A DNA stretch of 64,000 bases. It comes from Dokdonia sp. Hel_I_53. Its GTDB lineage: Bacteria > Bacteroidota > Bacteroidia > Flavobacteriales > Flavobacteriaceae. Positions 49,580 to 57,160 of the stretch are shown here, piece by piece; the stretch's first letter is position 1; each line of letters opens with the position of its first letter. Where the stretch lies: positions 811,001 to 875,000 of the forward strand of contig NZ_VISL01000001.1 of NCBI RefSeq assembly GCF_007827465.1, in the 5' to 3' direction. The notes below the pieces were generated by a model that saw nothing but the letters and a program-made list of their open reading frames with translations, made no database searches and was not told the DNA's origin. A program made the translations under genes and the position numbers.

Positions 49580-52099
49580 ATGCGATTTTTTGTTTTTATC
49601 ACCACACTCTTAGTATCTTATTTCAATCTACATGCACAAACTGGTAAAGTAGATCTAAGCTATTACCTTCCAGAAGATGTAACCTACAATAGTGAAATTC
49701 CTACTCCTGATAGCATTTTAGGATTTACCCCAGGAGAATGGCATGTGAGCCACGACAAGCTTTCAGAATATATGCGTGTACTTGCGGCATCCAGTGATCG
49801 GATCACGATTGAAAATCGTGGTTCCACATTTGAAGGGAGACCGCTTTTACTATTAACCATCACTTCTCCAGCAAACCAAAATAGAATTGACCAAATACAA
49901 GCACAACATCTTAAAATTACTGAAGAAGGGAGTTCTGCTCTCAATTTAAACCAAATGCCTATTGTGGTTTATCAAGGTCTTTCCATACATGGTAACGAGC
50001 CTTCTGGTGCAAATGCAGGGCTAGTAGCAGCCTATTATTTAGCTGCCGCACAAGGAGAAAAGATAGATAGCCTTCTTAAAAATACTGTCATTCTCTTTGA
50101 TCCCTCTTTTAATCCTGACGGACTACAACGCTTTGCTTATTGGGCAAATACTAATAAAAGTCAAATAATTAATCCTGACCCACAAGATCGTGAATTTGAT
50201 GAGATATGGCCTGGAGGCAGAACAAATCATTACTGGTTTGATATGAACCGCGACTGGTTACCTGTGCAACTTCCTGAGTCTAGAGCTCGTATTGAAACTT
50301 TTCATAATTGGTATCCCAATATTTTGACAGACCATCATGAGATGGGAAGTAATAGTAGCTTCTTTTTTCAGCCAGGTATACAGTCACGTACACACCCACT
50401 TACCCCTGTTTTAAATCAAGAACTCACCAAGCAAATAGGTAACTATCACGCTGCAGCACTAGATAAAATAGGTAGCTTCTATTATACCGAAGAGAGCTTT
50501 GACGATTTTTACTACGGAAAGGGATCTACATTTCCAGATATAAATGGAGGAATTGGAATTCTTTTTGAACAAGGTAGTAGTCGCGGTCACGCGCAAGAAA
50601 CAGACAATGGATTGTTAGAATTTAAATTTACAATACGTAACCAGTTTACCGCTATACTATCTACTCTAGAAGCAGCTCAAGGTATGAAAAGTGAGTTGCT
50701 TAATTACCAAAGAGATTTTTTCAATAACGCTCGAGGCGAAAATTTGAATGGCGCTTACGCTTTCGGTAGTGAGAAGGATGCTGGAACTTCATATCATCTT
50801 GCAGAAATTTTAAAACGTCATAAAATTAAAGTACATACAGTCGCAAATGATTTTAGCGAAAGTGGAATAAATTTTAAAAAAGGAATGAGTTATATCGTTC
50901 CTAAAAACCAGCGTCAAGGAAGGTTAATTAAAGCAATGTTTGAAAAGCGTACTGCCTTTACAGATAGTTTATTTTATGATATAAGTGCCTGGTCATTCCC
51001 ACTCGCATTTGGAGTCGATTTTACAGAAAATGCAAGTCTTACAAATGCAGGTAGTGAGATTAAAAACTTACAACAAACTCAAACTCCAAAAGTGGTAAAT
51101 AGTTCTTATGCTTATCTTATGGAATGGCATGATTACTATGCGCCTAAAGCTTTAAATGCAATTCTTAATAAAGGTCTTCGTGCAAAAGTGGCGATGCAGC
51201 AATTTACGTTAGAAAATATGAGTTATGATTATGGAACTATTATGATTCCTGTACAAAATCAAATATTAGATCGCGTAGAACTTCAAAATTTTATGAATGA
51301 GGTCTCTAATACTTCTCATGTAACTATAAGATCTGTAAGTACTGGACTAACGCAAGGTATTGATCTAGGGAGTAATCAATTTAGAGCACTAAAACCTTCT
51401 AAAGTAGCAGTAATTGTGGGAGAAGGAATTAATCCCTATGATGCTGGAGAGATATGGCACTTATTTGATACACGCTATAAAATGCGTATTACAAAATTAG
51501 ACACCAAAGATCTAGGCCGTACAGATCTTACAAAATATACAGATATTATACTTCCTAATGTGTGGGGGAATGCCATCAATAAATCTAATATAAAAAAACT
51601 CAAAGATTGGACACGTGGTGGTGGAACCTTAATAGGCTATCGAAATGTTGCCAAATGGTTTGAAACTAATAAATTACTCGATATAAAATTTGTAAAAACA
51701 GAAAATCCTGCAAAAGGGGTGAGTTTTGAGCAACGTAGTGATTTTAATGGAGCACAAGTCATAGGTGGTGCTATTTTTGAAGCAAAGCAAGATAGATCAC
51801 ACCCTATAAACTTTGGTTATACTGGAGATCGTATATCACTTTTTAGAAACACGACTATCTTTATAGAAGCCGACTCTACAAGCTATAAAAACCCAATTAA
51901 GTATACAAAGAGTCCTTTACAATCTGGGTACATTTCAAAAATTAACCTTAAAGCAATTCCAGAAACGAGGCCGTTTGTTCATCAAAACTTAGGAAGGGGT
52001 GATGTAATTATATTTACTGATAATACGAATTTTAGAGCCTTTTGGTATGGTACTAATAAATTACTAATGAATGCTATCTTTTTTGGAGAAGAAATGTAG
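49580..52099 (+). CDS. Large secreted M14 zinc carboxypeptidase
   Basis: An 839-residue exported peptidase with a signal peptide (1-19, ending LHAQ). The M14 domain (about 55-400) has zinc ligands H137 and E140 in SIHGNEPS and a His in LTDHHEMG (250-256). NPDG (178-181) and MNRDW (222-226) are also present, and IGILFEQGSSRGH carries the likely catalytic Glu. A long C-terminal region (about 420-839) is Bacteroidota-specific and includes an alpha/beta glutaminase-like stretch (VAVIVGEGINPYDAGEIWHLFDTRY; IILPNVWGN; GGGTLIGYRN). No T9SS tail is seen. It probably works in the periplasm or outside the cell on peptides. Confidence 0.9.
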   Translation: MRFFVFITTLLVSYFNLHAQTGKVDLSYYLPEDVTYNSEIPTPDSILGFTPGEWHVSHDKLSEYMRVLAASSDRITIENRGSTFEGRPLLLLTITSPANQNRIDQIQAQHLKITEEGSSALNLNQMPIVVYQGLSIHGNEPSGANAGLVAAYYLAAAQGEKIDSLLKNTVILFDPSFNPDGLQRFAYWANTNKSQIINPDPQDREFDEIWPGGRTNHYWFDMNRDWLPVQLPESRARIETFHNWYPNILTDHHEMGSNSSFFFQPGIQSRTHPLTPVLNQELTKQIGNYHAAALDKIGSFYYTEESFDDFYYGKGSTFPDINGGIGILFEQGSSRGHAQETDNGLLEFKFTIRNQFTAILSTLEAAQGMKSELLNYQRDFFNNARGENLNGAYAFGSEKDAGTSYHLAEILKRHKIKVHTVANDFSESGINFKKGMSYIVPKNQRQGRLIKAMFEKRTAFTDSLFYDISAWSFPLAFGVDFTENASLTNAGSEIKNLQQTQTPKVVNSSYAYLMEWHDYYAPKALNAILNKGLRAKVAMQQFTLENMSYDYGTIMIPVQNQILDRVELQNFMNEVSNTSHVTIRSVSTGLTQGIDLGSNQFRALKPSKVAVIVGEGINPYDAGEIWHLFDTRYKMRITKLDTKDLGRTDLTKYTDIILPNVWGNAINKSNIKKLKDWTRGGGTLIGYRNVAKWFETNKLLDIKFVKTENPAKGVSFEQRSDFNGAQVIGGAIFEAKQDRSHPINFGYTGDRISLFRNTTIFIEADSTSYKNPIKYTKSPLQSGYISKINLKAIPETRPFVHQNLGRGDVIIFTDNTNFRAFWYGTNKLLMNAIFFGEEM

Positions 52100-52632
52100 T
52101 AACATCAAAATAGTTCATTTTATTCTTTTAAGAGAAGGTATTCTAGGTGAATAGTATTAATCTATTCTTTACTACTCAACTATATACTTATAATGATGAT
52201 GTGTATTGAGCAAAGTGTTGTCTTTTCCAAAAATCAAAAAGATTTAATGCCACTGTTAATTGGGATTATTGCTTTAGTAAAAGGTGGAACTAATTTGAGA
52301 AAGTCCCTTTTATTTATATACGGCATTAAAACTAAGGGGATTGTTACTAATTAATTTAAAAAGAGTAACTAGTTGAATGAAGAGAAATCATGGTTCTTAT
52401 AACTTATTAATATTCTATTGAAAATTCTGAAGTTAGCAATGAGAGAAAGCACACCTTTAAAAACTCATGCTATGGAAGAAGAGCTAATCTCTTTAATAGT
52501 GTGTAAAAAATCCACAAACAGTAACATTTTTATCTACAAAAAAGTATAGAACAACTTTAGTGTTTTTTAACCTCTATGAGTATAATTTTGGTTATGATCG
52601 GAATAGCTATTTTAAATAGCAAATAATGCCCA
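52100..52632. other. 533-bp AT-rich region without a recognised gene
   Basis: The convergent gap between the M14 peptidase and bcp. All frames are broken by stops; the longest ATG frame I trace (from 52439, 36 codons) has no clear signal. I see no strong hairpin terminator, tRNA-like fold or copy of the palindrome. It may hold decayed sequence or a small RNA, but nothing in it is specific. Confidence 0.5.
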
Positions 52633-53085
52633 TTAAAAACTTTTTACAACTTCGAGTGCTTTTGGGATGTGCTGAGAAGCCGCCATACTGTTAAATTTCA
52701 TTTGAATTACCCCATCCTTATCAATAACAAAGGTCTCCCTGCCTGGAATAAGACCTAGCAAGTTTCCTTTTACACCATATCTACGTCTTACTGAATTAGA
52801 TTTATCTGCAAGTGTATCAAAGGGTAAGTGGTGCTTTTCGCGAAAGCGTTTATGACTTTCTACACTATCTGAGCTTATGCCGAATACTTTTGCACCTGCC
52901 TCTAAGAAATCTTGATATTGATCTCTAAAACTACACGCTTGTGCTGTACAACCAGGAGTAAAGTTTTTTGGATAAAAGTATATAATAAGTGGTGTGTTTC
53001 CTAAGTACTCACCAGCGTAGATGACCTCACCATTTTGGTTTTTTAATTTAAAAGCGGGTGCTTTGTCTCCTATTTTTAACCCCAT
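52633..53085 (-). CDS. bcp: Thioredoxin-dependent thiol peroxidase (Bcp/PrxQ)
   Basis: A 150-residue atypical 2-Cys peroxiredoxin. Peroxidatic C46 and resolving C51 lie in FTPGCTAQACSFRDQ (42-56). LKNQNGEVI, VFGISSDSVESHKRFREKHHLPF (67-89) and the C-terminal ETFVIDKDGVI are family-typical. It reduces hydrogen peroxide and organic hydroperoxides. RFREK (80-84) is encoded by a near-perfect copy of the iterated palindrome (52833-52848). It is the last gene of idi-PTPS-bcp, 5 bp after the PTPS-type gene. Confidence 0.96.
   Translation of the reverse strand: MGLKIGDKAPAFKLKNQNGEVIYAGEYLGNTPLIIYFYPKNFTPGCTAQACSFRDQYQDFLEAGAKVFGISSDSVESHKRFREKHHLPFDTLADKSNSVRRRYGVKGNLLGLIPGRETFVIDKDGVIQMKFNSMAASQHIPKALEVVKSF
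52833..52848. repeat. Iterated palindrome copy 15 (in bcp, one core change)
   Basis: GCTTTTCGCGAAAGCG: right half perfect, left half shifted by one changed base; read as RFREK. Confidence 0.75.
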
Positions 53086-53090
53086 AACTC

Positions 53091-53501
53091 TTACTCTCCT
53101 TTATAAATTACATAGTTGCGAGGAGTCTCATACAAAGTGATGGTAAGATCAAAACGTGTATTAAGTACTCTCCTAATCCTATCATAGATAACCACAGCAA
53201 TGTTCTCTACGGTTGGATTGATTGCTTTAAACTCTTCTACTTCTAAGTTTAAGTTCTTATGGTCTAAATAATCCTCTACTTCTATTTTTATGATATCCTT
53301 TAATATTTTTAAATCTATAAGATACCCCGTCTCTTCGTCAATCTCACCTGTTACTCCAACAATAAGATCATAGTTGTGACCATGAAAATGAGGATTGCTG
53401 CACTTACCAAAAATTTCCGTGTTTTTTTGATCTGTCCAGTCTTTTCTATACAGCCTATGTGCTGCATTAAAATGAGCTTTTCGATTTGCAGTGATTCTCA
53501 T
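53091..53501 (-). CDS. 6-pyruvoyl-tetrahydropterin synthase / QueD family protein
   Basis: A 136-residue T-fold enzyme. Zinc ligands H15 (FNAAHRLYRKDW), H40 and H42 (NPHFHGHNY); candidate catalytic C34 in FGKCSNP; the catalytic His and Glu of the C-terminal half appear in DYLDHKNLN and LYETPRNY. It acts on dihydroneopterin triphosphate, either as QueD in queuosine synthesis or as PTPS in pterin metabolism; the sequence alone does not decide. It overlaps idi by 4 bp (53498-53501) and precedes bcp by 5 bp. Confidence 0.92.
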   Translation of the reverse strand: MRITANRKAHFNAAHRLYRKDWTDQKNTEIFGKCSNPHFHGHNYDLIVGVTGEIDEETGYLIDLKILKDIIKIEVEDYLDHKNLNLEVEEFKAINPTVENIAVVIYDRIRRVLNTRFDLTITLYETPRNYVIYKGE

Positions 53502-54016
53502 TGTTGAATATAAGTATAGAATTTGTCAAAGATAATTTTAAACCAAGCTGTGTACTGTGATGGTTGATCTTTAATATCTTTTTTTACATCATCTAGAGAC
53601 ATCCATTTCCAAGAAGCAACTTCATCTGGATTTATTTGAGGTTCCTTATTAAATGTACCTACTAGAATATGATCTAGCTCATGTTCTGTAAGACCATTAT
53701 CAAAAGGAGCTTTATAAATAAAAGAAGTCTTTTCCTCTAAAGAAACTGTAAAACCCATCTCTTCCTGTAATCTACGCATTCCAGCGTCAATATTTGACTC
53801 TCCGTCTCTTTGGTGACTGCAACAGGTGTTTGTCCAGAGTTCTGGACTATGATATTTATGGGCTGCACGCTGCTGTAGCATAAGCTCTTGTTTATCATTA
53901 AATATAAACACGGAAAAAGCTCTATGTAGTAGCGCTTTTTCATGAGCTTCCATTTTAGGCATGAGCCCAATTTTTGTATCGTTTTCATCAACTAAGATGA
54001 CTAATTCTTCTTTCAT
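53498..54016 (-). CDS. idi: Isopentenyl-diphosphate delta-isomerase, type I
   Basis: A 172-residue Nudix-fold enzyme interconverting IPP and DMAPP for isoprenoids, including quinones and carotenoids. Metal His H25 and H31 (MEAHEKALLHRAFSVF), catalytic Cys C66 in NTCCSH, the Nudix-like RRLQEEMGF, and the acidic GLTEHELDHILVG with the catalytic Glu are visible. Length is slightly shorter than E. coli Idi but complete. First gene of idi-PTPS-bcp. Confidence 0.95.
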   Translation of the reverse strand: MKEELVILVDENDTKIGLMPKMEAHEKALLHRAFSVFIFNDKQELMLQQRAAHKYHSPELWTNTCCSHQRDGESNIDAGMRRLQEEMGFTVSLEEKTSFIYKAPFDNGLTEHELDHILVGTFNKEPQINPDEVASWKWMSLDDVKKDIKDQPSQYTAWFKIIFDKFYTYIQQ

Positions 54017-54046
54017 AAGCCTTGTAAAAATACAAATAACAATAGA

Positions 54047-54072
54047 AAAGCACCTCTTAATAAGGTGCTCTT
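54047..54072 (-). terminator. Terminator of the OmpA-family gene
   Basis: AGCACCT (54049-54055) pairs with AGGTGCT (54063-54069), extended by flanking A/T pairs; the minus strand continues TTTTC. It lies between the OmpA stop and the idi start. Confidence 0.75.
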
Positions 54073-54094
54073 ACTATAAAATTATTTTTGACTA

Positions 54095-56050
54095 TTATGG
54101 CTCATCTACTACTATTATAAATTCACTACGCCTATTTAATTGATGTCTTGCTTCGCTACATAAAACATCATCCACACACTCATTCACTAACTGAGACTCG
54201 CCATAGCCCTTTCCATAGAGTCTTTTAGACTCGATTCCTTGGGATTTTAGCCATTGTATTGTAGCCTCATTACGCCATTGTGATAGCTTCATATTATAGC
54301 TGCTATCTCCCCTACTATCCGTATGTGATTTGATGTCAATTCTAACTGATGGATAAGCCTCCATGTAAGCTTGAACCTTTGCAAGCTCTAAAGCAGCATC
54401 TGGTCGTATAGTAGATTCATCAAAATCAAAATAAATAGGATTAAGATCTAAAACAAGTCCAATATCATCACCAGGTTTTACCTCTTTAAGCTTTTTTTCC
54501 AACTCTATGGTTTTATTAATGTCCATAGACTGTATAGGTGTTGTTATTATGAATTCTTGAGAATTGTAATTTTCTTTATATGCCTTGAGTAAAACAATTT
54601 TACCACAATCTGGATCAAATGAAAAAGTAGCAGCACTTTTTGTAACTATAGAATTTAATAACGTATTGTCTACATCATATAAGCTTACATTTACTCCTTC
54701 TAGATAGTCTCCAGTATCCTTATCTTTTACTATACCCGATAAAGAAATATCACAAGATATTACAGGTTTTCTATTTTGTTTTAATAAGTAAATATCATCA
54801 TTTACTCCACTATTATCGCGGTTAGATGATAAGAAACCCGTATTTGTCTCCGTATCAATCATAAAAGCAAAGTCGTCTTTTGATGTATTTGCAGGTTCTC
54901 CCAAGTTAATTATTTTACCATTGATATCTCCTTCATTGTTAAGTGACGCAATATAGAGGTCGAGACCACCTAAACCAGGATGACCATCTGAGGCAAAGTA
55001 CAAATCATTTTGAGCACTTATAAAAGGAAACGTTTCACGTCCCTCGGTATTGATTTTTTCTCCTAAGTTAATTGGACTACCGTAAAGACCATCCTCATTT
55101 ATACTTACATACCAGATATCTGACATCCCTAAACTTCCTGGCATATCAGATGAGAAATACAATCTTTTATTGTCAGGACTCAAAGCAGGGTGAGCAATCG
55201 TGTAAGAATCACTATTAATAGACAACTCTAAAGCACTAGACCACTTACCATCATCTAAATTTGCTTTGTAAATTTTTAACTTATTCGTACCCCTTTTATC
55301 TTTTTTATAGGTGCCGTTATTGTAGTTACTTCTTGTAAAATATATAGTGTTTCCATCATTTGTAAAAACAGGTGAGCTTTCGTGAAATTGAGTATTAATA
55401 AAAGGGCTAAATTTTTCTACATATGTGTAACCTGCATCCACATCTACTTTACTAAGATCTACTTGATAGATATCAAGAAAAGGTTGACCATTCCACTTAT
55501 GAATACGTTTTCTAAAAGTTCCCGTGTCTCTGTTTGACGCAAAAATTAATTTGTTATTATACAAAATAGATCCAAAGTCAGAATATCCAGAGTTTATAGT
55601 AGTAGGCTTTACCTCATAAGCATCTTTTTGATGAGCTATTCTTTGAAGATAATCTGGACTTTTCTGATAAACTTCAGCAGCTTCTTCTTGATTGTTTAAT
55701 TCAAAAAAATGAGACATCATAGCATCTGATAGTTCATAATTTTTCATTGATCTCAATGAAATGGCATATCTAAAATATACCTGAGCACCTGCCGTTTCTG
55801 GATATTGTTTAATTAATTTTTCATAGTATGTTTTAGCTTGCTCATATTTTGCATTAAGATAGTAGGCATCTGCGAGCTTTTTAAACAAATCTGCAGATTG
55901 ATAACCTTTATCTGCAACCTTTTGATAGATTTTTTGAGCATCTACAAAATCATATTTATGGAATTGTTTATCCCCTTTTTCTACTGTTGATTCTTGGGCA
56001 AATCCAAGAAAAGAAATAAAAAGAATGAATATAAGCGCATTTTTTTTCAT
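54095..56050 (-). CDS. OmpA-family protein with TPR and beta-propeller repeats (T9SS/gliding type)
   Basis: A 651-residue envelope protein with a signal peptide (about 1-18). TPR-like helices (about 20-160; ADLFKKLADAYYLNAKYEQAKTYYEKLI) are followed by a WD40/PD40-like propeller (about 165-420; PALSPDNKRLYFSSDMPG; DLYFASDGHPGLGGLDLYIA), a carboxypeptidase-regulatory-like Ig domain (about 430-500), and an OmpA C-terminal peptidoglycan-binding domain (about 535-651; FDFDESTIRPDAALEL; IDIKSHTDSRGDSSYNMKLSQWR). This architecture is the usual partner of PorP/SprF proteins. It ends the adhesin-PorP/SprF-OmpA operon and probably anchors the complex to peptidoglycan. Confidence 0.93.
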   Translation of the reverse strand: MKKNALIFILFISFLGFAQESTVEKGDKQFHKYDFVDAQKIYQKVADKGYQSADLFKKLADAYYLNAKYEQAKTYYEKLIKQYPETAGAQVYFRYAISLRSMKNYELSDAMMSHFFELNNQEEAAEVYQKSPDYLQRIAHQKDAYEVKPTTINSGYSDFGSILYNNKLIFASNRDTGTFRKRIHKWNGQPFLDIYQVDLSKVDVDAGYTYVEKFSPFINTQFHESSPVFTNDGNTIYFTRSNYNNGTYKKDKRGTNKLKIYKANLDDGKWSSALELSINSDSYTIAHPALSPDNKRLYFSSDMPGSLGMSDIWYVSINEDGLYGSPINLGEKINTEGRETFPFISAQNDLYFASDGHPGLGGLDLYIASLNNEGDINGKIINLGEPANTSKDDFAFMIDTETNTGFLSSNRDNSGVNDDIYLLKQNRKPVISCDISLSGIVKDKDTGDYLEGVNVSLYDVDNTLLNSIVTKSAATFSFDPDCGKIVLLKAYKENYNSQEFIITTPIQSMDINKTIELEKKLKEVKPGDDIGLVLDLNPIYFDFDESTIRPDAALELAKVQAYMEAYPSVRIDIKSHTDSRGDSSYNMKLSQWRNEATIQWLKSQGIESKRLYGKGYGESQLVNECVDDVLCSEARHQLNRRSEFIIVVDEP

Positions 56051-56062
56051 ATTACAAAGGCA

Positions 56063-57010
56063 TTAAAAGAATCTAGGTGTAAGCATTCGATCATATTCAT
56101 TAAATAATTCAAACCTTAAAAAGATTTCAAAACTTCCATCGTTATAAACTGTGTTTCCTAAATCTGTACTCTCACGATCATAGGTAAGACCTATGAGCAT
56201 ACTATCTGATACTTGAAAACCTACAAGACCACTCCATGCTGCATCCCATCGATATGCAATTCCCATATGCAATTTCTCCAATAAAAGGAAATTTGCTGTT
56301 GCATCTACTTGTAATGGAGTACCTACAACAGCCTTAAAAAGTGCACTTGGTTTAAATTTTAATTGATCTGTAAGATCAAACGCATAACCTATAATACCAT
56401 AATAATGTATGCGCTCTTGTTCTACAAAACTAGAAGCACTATTATCAGTAGTACTTCTGTCAAAATGTTCTGTCTCTACTAAGTTAGGAACACTTATACC
56501 TGCATAAAATTTATCTGCATGATAGTAAATTCCTGCACCTATCACTGGTGAAAATTTATTGTCAATATTTTGAGAAAAGCGAGTATCAGACTGGTCTTCT
56601 ATATTGAGTTTAGTTAAGTCAACGTCCAATATGTGCCCCCCGGCTTTTAACCCAAAACTTAGTCTACCCCTATTTGAGGTATTTACCGTGTAACTAAAAT
56701 CTGCTCCAAAATAGGTTTCTTGGCCAGGACCTAAGGCATCATTTACAATGGAAAGACCTAAGCCTACTTTTCCATCTCCTACGGGTGAGTGAACACTTAA
56801 ACTCTGTGTACGCGGTGCTCCATCGAGGCCTACCCACTGGCTTCTATGCAATCCTACGATACTCGTCACCCCACGATTACCCGCATATGCTGGGTTAATT
56901 GCCACAGTATTATACATATACTGAGTATATTGAGGGTCCTGTTGAGCTTGAGAATCCATCACTATCATCGTGGTTAGAATAGCGACTAGAAATAGTTGTA
57001 GTTGTTTCAT
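56063..57010 (-). CDS. Type IX secretion system membrane protein, PorP/SprF family
   Basis: A 315-residue outer-membrane beta-barrel protein with a signal peptide (1-22, ending SQAQQ). The family N-terminus is clear: QQDPQYTQYMYNTVAINPAYAGNRG (about 23-47), then SIVGLHRSQWVGLDGAPRTQSLSVHSPV, with repeated amphipathic strands to the C-terminus. PorP/SprF proteins are needed for secretion or surface attachment of type B-CTD T9SS substrates, and each is usually encoded right after its cognate adhesin, as here. 12 bp separate it from the OmpA-type gene. Confidence 0.95.
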   Translation of the reverse strand: MKQLQLFLVAILTTMIVMDSQAQQDPQYTQYMYNTVAINPAYAGNRGVTSIVGLHRSQWVGLDGAPRTQSLSVHSPVGDGKVGLGLSIVNDALGPGQETYFGADFSYTVNTSNRGRLSFGLKAGGHILDVDLTKLNIEDQSDTRFSQNIDNKFSPVIGAGIYYHADKFYAGISVPNLVETEHFDRSTTDNSASSFVEQERIHYYGIIGYAFDLTDQLKFKPSALFKAVVGTPLQVDATANFLLLEKLHMGIAYRWDAAWSGLVGFQVSDSMLIGLTYDRESTDLGNTVYNDGSFEIFLRFELFNEYDRMLTPRFF

Positions 57011-57130
57011 TATATGCTTGTCATTTTAATTTATTTGACAAATGTTTCAGTGCTATGAGAGATCATAATTGCGATTAATAATGTGAACTCTTATAGTTGG
57101 AGGAAACTAAATAATCATTTGTGTTGAGAT

Positions 57131-57150
57131 TACGCTTTCGCGAAAGCGTA
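57131..57150. repeat. Iterated palindrome copy 16 (perfect 20-mer, intergenic)
   Basis: Full TACGCTTTCGCGAAAGCGTA, 10 bp after the adhesin stop and 120 bp before the PorP/SprF start. Confidence 0.97.
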
Positions 57151-57160
57151 AGTACAAGTA

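Noticed and set aside
50740..50875. Half-sites resembling the palindrome (TACGCTTTCG near 50757 and AGCGAAAGTGG near 50855) in the M14 gene
   Set aside because: Each keeps only half of the dyad, and such half-sites are expected by chance or from normal codons.
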